Source of the DNA: Negativicutes bacterium UBA1444 | Lineage (GTDB): Bacteria; Bacillota; Negativicutes; UBA1444 | Assembly: GCA_002329525.1 (NCBI GenBank) | Contig: DCTI01000129.1 | Location: forward strand, 13,240-25,371 | Length of the DNA: 12,132 nt | Direction: 5' to 3' | Part shown: positions 6,391 through 12,132 of the stretch, piece by piece | Position numbering within the stretch: the first letter of the stretch is position 1 | Layout: each line of letters begins with the position of its first letter | Program-made: the position numbers and the translations under genes | Notes under the pieces: generated by a model | What the model saw: the letters and a program-made list of their open reading frames with translations, nothing else | Told to the model about the DNA's origin: nothing | Database searches by the model: none

Positions 6391-8163
6391 TCAGGAACGG
6401 TTGCGGATCGCTGCCAATAGAGCTGCCGCCGTTTCTTCGGGACCCCGCTGTTCCCAGCCCGAAATGCTCAGACGGGTTCGCATCTGGCCGACGAAAATTC
6501 CGGCAGCCGCAAAGGCCTGGAAGTATCGCTCGGCCAGTTTGTCATGTATGGATTGATACTGCATGGGGCCGAAGACATTGGCGAAGTAGCAGTGAGTCAG
6601 GCCGGTTGACGACGTGGTTCCCTTGCTCATGGAGGCGCCGGCGCGGAAGATCGGCAAAGCTTGCTCCGTGGATTCGAATTTTTGCAGGACCGGCGTGGTC
6701 GGGCCGACTTGGTCGAAGTTGTTGCAATAGAGCACGATGTCAATGGGATAGCCCCGCACCACATGGCGATAGGTGGTCACCGGCACCACGATGCGGGCAT
6801 TGACCTGCCCCGCGTTGAGCATGATGGTGCGGTCGATCTGGCCAAAAGCATAGCCGGGCTGAAGGTCGTCCAGACGAACGAAGGCGCCGACTTCGGTACC
6901 GTAGCCGAGCACCCGGCCCTGTTCGTCGATATCCAGCGAACCCATGTCATCGGCAATCACGATGATATCCTGGATTTCGTCGGCGCCCAGGATGCGGAAC
7001 GCCTCCAGGGTTTCGGACTTACCGGCGCCGGTGTCGCCCATGACCAGGATCGTCGACCTCTTGCCGCCTTTCAACGTGATTTGGAACAATGCGCCATGGA
7101 AAGGCAGGCGGTTTTCTTTCATGACACAAATGTTGTGCAGGGTCAGGGCCATTTTTTTCAGGTAGCCGAAATATCCGAACTCCGGTCGGCCGGGAATGGC
7201 TCCGATCAGCATGCCGGTTTCTTCATCGTCGTAAAATACGGTGGGGAAGACGCCGAAATCATCCAGATGCTGTCCCGGCACTCCGTAAAGAAATACCGCG
7301 TCAGGCCGTTGCCGTTCCAGCGCCTGGTCGTCCGCCAGTTCGAACAGGTTGGCGAGTGTAAATCCCAGTTCATAAAACATTTCGTGAAAGTAAATGTTGA
7401 CGAGCAGTTTGCCGACTCGGGCCGGATAACACAGCCATTCTTCCGGCGCCAACTCCATGCCGGCGAGGGGGTTGCGGAAGACCCGCTCAAAACTGCCGGT
7501 GCGTTTATTCATCGGCGGATTGATGACGACCGGCGGGTACATCATTACATTCCGGATGAGCGGGATTTGGTTCAACACCTCATACCCGTCCGGATAGGCA
7601 AAAGCTTTTTTTTCGATGATGGCGGAAAAGCCGGCGCCGGCGGTGACCTGACGGTAAATGTTGGGGTGCATGCCGCTGATGTTGGCGTCGACATCCCGGA
7701 ACGTATGCCGGATGACGTGCATCAGCTGCTCGGCGCTGGTCTGAAAGGTGCGGTATGGTCGGCTGTTTAACGAGTCATCACTGGAATCGCAAATCAGGAA
7801 GCGATCGAAACTGCGCCAAAAGTCATAGACATAAAACACGAATTCCGCCAGCAAGTCCGGATTTTTGGTGAACTGACGGGAACCGGGGAGCAGTTGTTCC
7901 ACCTGATGAATGGGCATTTTGGTCAGGTATTGTATGGTTTCCAGCAACTGTGAAAATTCTTCAGCGGAAATATTCCGCTTGTCCGGGAACATGTCCAACA
8001 GCCGGGATTGGCGGCGGCCCAGTTCGGCCAGAACCTGCTTCAGAATCCGGCGGAACAGCTCGCTGCCCAACAGTTCTTCCGATGTTTCGCAAACCCGGTC
8101 CTTTAAACGGATCACGACTTTGCGGTCGAAAACTTTACTTGATACAATGTTGATGATACTCAC
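6391..8163 (-). CDS. PEP carboxykinase (ATP)/HPr kinase-like P-loop protein with novel N-terminal half
   Basis: A 590-residue protein that I do not recognise as a characterised enzyme. The C-terminal half shows the PEPCK/HprK fold signature: KK at 336-337, His356, P-loop GDTGAGKSE (376-384), Asp-Asp (405-406) and Asn455-x-Arg457 followed by Pro461. Against recalled E. coli PckA, the Lys-to-His spacing is identical (Lys213-His232 and Lys337-His356, 19 residues). Tyr331 falls at the Tyr207 position, and N-x-R-x-x-x-P matches the stretch around Arg333. The P-loop ends in Ser-Glu as in HPr kinase (GDSGVGKSE), not Thr-Thr as in PckA. A final stretch (about 525-567, FANVFGPMQY onward) resembles the PckA C-terminus. 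Residues 1-320 match nothing I know. The start is GTG (8163) with AAGAG 7 bases upstream; the next in-frame Met is residue 58. No signal peptide is seen. It could be a PEPCK variant, a protein kinase/phosphorylase or a pseudo-enzyme. Confidence 0.75.
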   Translation of the reverse strand: MSIINIVSSKVFDRKVVIRLKDRVCETSEELLGSELFRRILKQVLAELGRRQSRLLDMFPDKRNISAEEFSQLLETIQYLTKMPIHQVEQLLPGSRQFTKNPDLLAEFVFYVYDFWRSFDRFLICDSSDDSLNSRPYRTFQTSAEQLMHVIRHTFRDVDANISGMHPNIYRQVTAGAGFSAIIEKKAFAYPDGYEVLNQIPLIRNVMMYPPVVINPPMNKRTGSFERVFRNPLAGMELAPEEWLCYPARVGKLLVNIYFHEMFYELGFTLANLFELADDQALERQRPDAVFLYGVPGQHLDDFGVFPTVFYDDEETGMLIGAIPGRPEFGYFGYLKKMALTLHNICVMKENRLPFHGALFQITLKGGKRSTILVMGDTGAGKSETLEAFRILGADEIQDIIVIADDMGSLDIDEQGRVLGYGTEVGAFVRLDDLQPGYAFGQIDRTIMLNAGQVNARIVVPVTTYRHVVRGYPIDIVLYCNNFDQVGPTTPVLQKFESTEQALPIFRAGASMSKGTTSSTGLTHCYFANVFGPMQYQSIHDKLAERYFQAFAAAGIFVGQMRTRLSISGWEQRGPEETAAALLAAIRNRS

Positions 8164-8313
8164 GCCTTTTCTCTTAAAAATTACCGCAAGGATGCCTTGT
8201 GTGAATATTTACATTTTGCCATAAATATGGCCGCGATTTTTGCGGCATTGTTAAGTATTGGCTGTTGGTCCGGAAAATCCTGTCGGTTTGAAAAAAATAA
8301 TTTACTTGAATTT

Positions 8314-8320
8314 TGGAGGG
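8314..8320 (+). promoter_or_regulatory. Ribosome binding site that sets the phosphoesterase start
   Basis: TGGAGGG lies 5 bases before the ATG at 8326. That ATG opens a standard signal peptide, whereas the in-frame TTG at 8197 would place 43 extra residues in front of it. Confidence 0.75.
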
Positions 8321-8325
8321 ATTGT

Positions 8326-9591
8326 ATGGCCGCGTCCCGCTCGCCGCTCCGGCTGCTCGGAATCACATTACTGCTTTTGTTGTGCTGCGGGAGCATCGCC
8401 GCCGCGCTGTCGGCTGAGCCCGACCATGTTACCCTGACTTGGGCGGGTGATCCGCGAACCAGCCAGACCATAACCTGGCGCACGGACGTGTCGGTGCCGG
8501 CCGGGCAGATTCGCCTATGGGAACCAGGCCCGGGTCAGACTGTTTTGGCGCCAGGGGTATCTTTGCCGGCGACAACTCGGCTTTTGTCAACCGATGCCGT
8601 TGACATGAACCTGCACACGGTTACCGTGTCCGGCCTGAAACCCGCCACACTCTACCAGTATCAGGTCGGCAGCGGTGGTGCCTGGACCGGCCCCTATTCC
8701 TTCAAAACGGCGCCGTTAAAGGCCGAACCGTTTTCCTTCGTGATTTTTGGCGATTCGCAAAGCCTGGATTACCGTGTATGGCGCAAGACCCTGTGGCAAG
8801 CTTATCGGGACAATCCGGCGGCCGCGTTTTTTGTCAGCATGGGCGATCTGGTGGATGTGGGACAGGACTATGCGGAATGGGAAGACTGGTTCGAGGCGGC
8901 GGCCGGCGTAATCGAATCATGGCCGATTCTGCCGGTAGTTGGCAATCACGAATGCTATACTCCCGAACGGATTTTTTCCCGTCCCCGGTATTTTACCGCG
9001 CAGTTCAGTGTGCCGGAAAATGGCCCGGCCGGACTGGAGCGGCAGGCGTATTCCTTTGATTACGGCGAGGTTCATTTTTCCGTACTGGACTCACAGGCGG
9101 GAGAACAGAAACTGTTTGTGCCGGACCTGCTGGAACGGCAGCGGCAATGGCTGGCGCAGGATCTGGCCGGTACGGACAAGAAATGGCGGATTGTATTGCT
9201 GCATCGGCCGCTGTTCGGCAACAAGCCCGATGGCGTGAATGAATACCTCCGGCAGGTGTTTGCACCATTGTTCGACGAATATAAAGTGGACGTGGTTTTT
9301 ACAGCCCACGACCATGTGATCGCCCGGACTGTGCCGATCAACGCGGACGCCGCGGCGGCGCCGCCGGGTTTTGGAACGATCCATGCGGCGACCGGTCGCA
9401 GCGGCACGAAAACGTATCAAAATGTCGAAGCCAAAGAGTGGAATGCCTTTTTCGAGAACCCGACGGCCGAGCCAAACTATCTGGTGGTGGCGGTGACAGG
9501 AACCGCACTGAAAGTCCGGACGGTAAGCGTAAACGGCTCGGTGGTTGACGAATGGGCTGTTGAAAAGATTGTTCCTAAAGCAACGGAATGA
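8326..9591 (+). CDS. Exported metallophosphoesterase, purple acid phosphatase-like
   Basis: A 421-residue secreted hydrolase, probably acting on phosphate esters outside the cytoplasm. Residues 1-30 are a signal peptide (Arg at 5 and 9, hydrophobic core LGITLLLLL, cleavage likely after ALSA). The adjacent Cys20-Cys21 does not fit a lipobox well. Residues about 32-130 form a fibronectin III-like domain as in purple acid phosphatases (LTW, TITW, LKPATLYQYQVG). The metallophosphatase domain follows: GDSQ (142-145), GDLVDVG (173-179), GNHE (206-209), LLHRP (291-295) and AHDH (327-330), supplying the Asp, Asn and His metal ligands. In true purple enzymes the second motif carries a Tyr three residues after its Asp (GDxxY); here that place is Asp177, so the purple Fe-Tyr charge transfer is not expected. 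The substrate is unknown. It is divergent from the PEPCK-like gene and 19 bases ahead of the GGDEF-EAL gene, so probably the first gene of an operon. Confidence 0.9.
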   Translation: MAASRSPLRLLGITLLLLLCCGSIAAALSAEPDHVTLTWAGDPRTSQTITWRTDVSVPAGQIRLWEPGPGQTVLAPGVSLPATTRLLSTDAVDMNLHTVTVSGLKPATLYQYQVGSGGAWTGPYSFKTAPLKAEPFSFVIFGDSQSLDYRVWRKTLWQAYRDNPAAAFFVSMGDLVDVGQDYAEWEDWFEAAAGVIESWPILPVVGNHECYTPERIFSRPRYFTAQFSVPENGPAGLERQAYSFDYGEVHFSVLDSQAGEQKLFVPDLLERQRQWLAQDLAGTDKKWRIVLLHRPLFGNKPDGVNEYLRQVFAPLFDEYKVDVVFTAHDHVIARTVPINADAAAAPPGFGTIHAATGRSGTKTYQNVEAKEWNAFFENPTAEPNYLVVAVTGTALKVRTVSVNGSVVDEWAVEKIVPKATE

Positions 9592-9610
9592 GCGCAAGGA
9601 GAGACAACAC

Positions 9611-12132
9611 ATGGATTCGGCAATTATGAACAATTTTTTGAGTCAACTCTGGCATGACCAGGCCTTGTTCATCCTGGCGCTGGATGTCAATGGCCGGGTG
9701 ACGTATGCCAATGCCAAGGCGCAACAGCGATTCGGCGATACGAAGGGAATGCTGGTCGGCGCCGATTGGTTCGATCTGGCCGTTCTGCCGGAAGACCGGC
9801 CAACGGTCCAGGCACGGTTTCTGGCCATGATGAAGGGCGAAATGGAAAATTTGATGCAGATCAGCGATGTGGACGTGGTGGCTGCTGATGGAGCACGCTT
9901 GCGGATTTTGTGGAGCAATCATCTGTTACGGGACAGCGGGGGAGTCGTCACGGGCCTTCTCAGTTTTGGCCAGGATATCACCGAACAGCGACGGACCCAG
10001 TTCCGGCTGGAACTGCAGCAGGCTACGGCAAGGATTGTTGACGAAAGCGAGACGTTTTCCGCGGCTGTGGAAAAGTTTTTGCGGTTGGCCTGCGAGCAAT
10101 TTGACTGGGATTTTGGAGAAGTCTGGCTGTACGAGAAAAGCCGGCAGGCAATGGTCTGGCAGTCCTGTTTTGAACATGGAACCGGCGATTATCGGCGGTT
10201 CTGCGAACTCAGCCAAAACTTCGAATACGCAATGGGACATGGAGTTCCCGGCATTGTCTGGCAGTCCGGCAACCCGTTGTGGATTGAAAATGTCGCCGAC
10301 AATCCAACTTTTCTTCGTCGCGAAGAAGCCAAGCGAATTGGTCTGCACTGCGCGTTTGGCTTTCCTGTCCGGGTCGGCGATACTATTGCCGGCGTGATCA
10401 ATTTTTTGAGCCACCGGATTCAGCCGCCCGACGAAGGTCTAATCAAGCTGTTTGACAGCATCGGCAGTCAGCTGGGGAATTATTATCAACGCAAGGCAAT
10501 GGAAGCGCAGATGCAAATCTGGACCGAGCTGTTCCGCAACAGCGGCGAGCCTATCATGGTCCTGGATACCGCCACGCGTATTTTGGCGGTGAATGAAGCC
10601 TTTACCCGTCTTACCGGCTATCCGGCGGCGGAGATCGTCGGCGAGAATCCCAGCCGGCTTTGGGTGGAACAGCGACAAGCCTTTGCATCGCCGGAGTTTT
10701 GGGCCGATCTGAACCAAACCGGCAGCTGGCAGGGCGAACTGCGCTGCCGCCAAAAAGACGGTACGGAATATCTGCGGGGAATCAGCGCGGCCCGGATTCG
10801 GGACGCGCAGGGCTTGCCGGCACATTACATTGTGACTTTTATCGATGACCGGGAACGTAAGGCGGCCGAGGAGCGCATCCGCTATCTGGTCTATCACGAC
10901 ACTTTGACGGGACTGCCCAACCGGGCCTTGCTGTTTGAGCGCATTAACATGGCGGTGGCGCAGGCGGGCCGCAGTAAACAGCTGGTGGTTCTGTTTTCCA
11001 TCGACATCGATCGATTCAAAGTGATCAATGATTCACTGGGGCATCAAATCGGCGACGAGCTCTTGCGGCAGGTGGCGCAAGGGCTTCGACAATGTTTGCG
11101 GGAAGAAGATACCTTGAGCCGGCCGGGCGGCGACGAATTTGTCATCCTGTTTCCCAATATCGGGGAATTGAATGCGGTTGTTCCTATCGCCGAAAAGGTG
11201 GCCCGGACCGTACGCCAGCCCATCCGGGTCAATGGCCGTGAATTCAATCTGACCGCCAGCATCGGCATCAGTGTTTATCCCAACGATGGGGCGGACCGGG
11301 ATGCTTTGCTCAAAAATGCCGATGCCGCGATGAACTTCGCCAAGGAAACCGGCCGCAACCAGTATCATTTTTTTACCAAAGATTTAAGCCGGATTGTCAC
11401 CGAACGTCTGAAAACCGAGATCAATCTTCGTCAAGCCTTGGAACGACAGGAATTCCTGCTGCATTATCAACCGCAGATCGACATCCGGACCCGGCAGGTG
11501 GTCGGGCTGGAGGCGCTGATCCGTTGGAATCAGCCGGATGAAGGCTTGATTCCCCCCGGAAAATTCATTCCGTTGGCGGAAGAAAGCGGTCTGATTTTGC
11601 CGGTGGGCGACTGGATTTTGGGCGAAGCGGCCCAACAGTGGCGGCAATGGAGTCAGGCCGGACTGCCGCCGGTGACCATGGCGGTCAATATTTCCGCCAT
11701 TCAATTCTACCAACACGATTTCCTCGAGAAAATTTCCCGGTTGGTCAAAGAATGCGGACTGGAATCATATCTGGAAATCGAAGTGACGGAAGGCGTCATG
11801 ATGAAAGATATTGCCGTTACGCTGGATATCATGCACAAGCTGAAAGCGATCGGCTGCAAACTGTCCATTGACGATTTCGGTACCGGTTATTCCAGCCTGG
11901 GCTATATCAGCCGGTTCCCCCTGGATAAACTGAAAATCGACCAATCCTTCGTCCGGGCAATGCTGACGTCGCAAACCAACATGGCGATTGTCGACACGAT
12001 CATCAGGCTGGCCAACAACCTCCATTTGCGCGTCATCGCCGAAGGGGTTGAAACCGCTGAAGAAATGGCGGCTTTGGCGGCGAGACGCTGCGACGAGGTT
12101 CAGGGCTATTATTTTGCCAAACCGATGCCGGC
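9611..12132 (+). CDS. Cyclic-di-GMP turnover protein: PAS-GAF-PAS-GGDEF-EAL (3' end cut by window)
   Basis: The frame is open for 840 codons to the right edge, with no stop. Order: PAS (about 18-131, ending GQDITEQRR), GAF (about 137-298), second PAS (about 301-417), GGDEF (about 425-590), EAL (about 605 on). The cyclase motif GGDEF is intact at 506-510, and REED lies exactly five residues upstream, matching the inhibitory I-site. The EAL domain keeps YQPQID, GLEALIRW (EAL at 634-636), AVNIS, EVTE, IDDFGTGYSS (Asp-Asp 754-755), KLKIDQSFV, AEGVET and a final QGYYFAKP, so it looks catalytically competent for hydrolysis to pGpG. Only a short tail should be missing. No membrane segment is visible, so it is probably a soluble bifunctional or switchable enzyme. 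The start ATG has AAGGAG (9596-9601) 9 bases upstream; Met6 is an alternative. It probably shares a transcript with the phosphoesterase. Unlike the 817-residue protein, its hydrolase is EAL, not HD-GYP. Confidence 0.94.
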   Translation, partial: MDSAIMNNFLSQLWHDQALFILALDVNGRVTYANAKAQQRFGDTKGMLVGADWFDLAVLPEDRPTVQARFLAMMKGEMENLMQISDVDVVAADGARLRILWSNHLLRDSGGVVTGLLSFGQDITEQRRTQFRLELQQATARIVDESETFSAAVEKFLRLACEQFDWDFGEVWLYEKSRQAMVWQSCFEHGTGDYRRFCELSQNFEYAMGHGVPGIVWQSGNPLWIENVADNPTFLRREEAKRIGLHCAFGFPVRVGDTIAGVINFLSHRIQPPDEGLIKLFDSIGSQLGNYYQRKAMEAQMQIWTELFRNSGEPIMVLDTATRILAVNEAFTRLTGYPAAEIVGENPSRLWVEQRQAFASPEFWADLNQTGSWQGELRCRQKDGTEYLRGISAARIRDAQGLPAHYIVTFIDDRERKAAEERIRYLVYHDTLTGLPNRALLFERINMAVAQAGRSKQLVVLFSIDIDRFKVINDSLGHQIGDELLRQVAQGLRQCLREEDTLSRPGGDEFVILFPNIGELNAVVPIAEKVARTVRQPIRVNGREFNLTASIGISVYPNDGADRDALLKNADAAMNFAKETGRNQYHFFTKDLSRIVTERLKTEINLRQALERQEFLLHYQPQIDIRTRQVVGLEALIRWNQPDEGLIPPGKFIPLAEESGLILPVGDWILGEAAQQWRQWSQAGLPPVTMAVNISAIQFYQHDFLEKISRLVKECGLESYLEIEVTEGVMMKDIAVTLDIMHKLKAIGCKLSIDDFGTGYSSLGYISRFPLDKLKIDQSFVRAMLTSQTNMAIVDTIIRLANNLHLRVIAEGVETAEEMAALAARRCDEVQGYYFAKPMP

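Noticed and set aside
6661..7770. A 369-codon plus-strand open frame opposite the PEPCK-like gene
   Set aside because: No ribosome binding site, no recognisable domain and low-complexity codon-shadow composition; the minus-strand protein has clear conserved motifs across the same stretch.
8228..8246. A sigma-54-like TGGC...TTGC string, also a 5-base GCCGC/GCGGC hairpin, upstream of the phosphoesterase
   Set aside because: The GG-to-GC spacing is 11 bases where 10 is required, and the hairpin is short with no T tract; no function can be supported.
8197..8325. 43-residue N-terminal extension of the phosphoesterase from a TTG
   Set aside because: It would bury a good signal peptide and lacks a ribosome binding site; TGGAGGG precedes the ATG at 8326.

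Overview
This is a bacterial chromosomal window with dense, ordinary-looking gene spacing. It has strong purine-rich ribosome binding sites, moderately GC-rich coding DNA and AT-rich intergenic stretches. No RNA gene, insertion sequence, CRISPR array or integrase was seen. Three features point to a Firmicute, possibly of the diderm Negativicutes type: a TRAP transporter binding protein with a lipobox, a compact DEAD-box helicase resembling Bacillus YfmL, and an HD-GYP domain of the type common in Clostridia and Negativicutes. This placement is an inference and no taxonomic marker gene is present.

Layout from left to right. (1) A DctP-type TRAP solute-binding lipoprotein on the minus strand (970 down to base 1), cut by the left edge just before its end. 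(2) A divergent intergenic region (971-1254) with a perfect 15-bp palindrome on the dctP side and a consensus extended -10 promoter on the helicase side. (3) A DEAD-box RNA helicase (1255-2433, plus). (4) A strong bidirectional terminator hairpin (2435-2477). (5) A PAS-GAF-PAS-GGDEF-HD-GYP cyclic-di-GMP enzyme on the minus strand (4938-2485). (6) A divergent intergenic region (4939-5148) with a sigma-28-like promoter facing glgC. (7) glgC, ADP-glucose pyrophosphorylase (5149-6384, plus). (8) Tail-to-tail with glgC, only 6 bases away, a 590-residue minus-strand protein with the nucleotide and metal-site residues of ATP-dependent PEP carboxykinase/HPr kinase on an unfamiliar N-terminal half. (9) An exported metallophosphoesterase with a purple-acid-phosphatase-like architecture (8326-9591, plus). 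(10) Only 19 bases later, a PAS-GAF-PAS-GGDEF-EAL enzyme (9611 to the right edge), which probably lacks only a short tail.

Read together, the window mixes nutrient uptake (TRAP), carbon storage (GlgC), a possible PEP- or phosphotransfer-linked protein, and two soluble multi-sensor cyclic-di-GMP enzymes. Each pairs a GGDEF domain carrying an intact inhibitory RxxD site with a different phosphodiesterase class (HD-GYP or EAL). The two most interesting items are the PEPCK/HprK-like protein and the sigma-28-like promoter in front of glgC. No clearly new multi-gene system (defence island, biosynthetic cluster or mobile element) was found.
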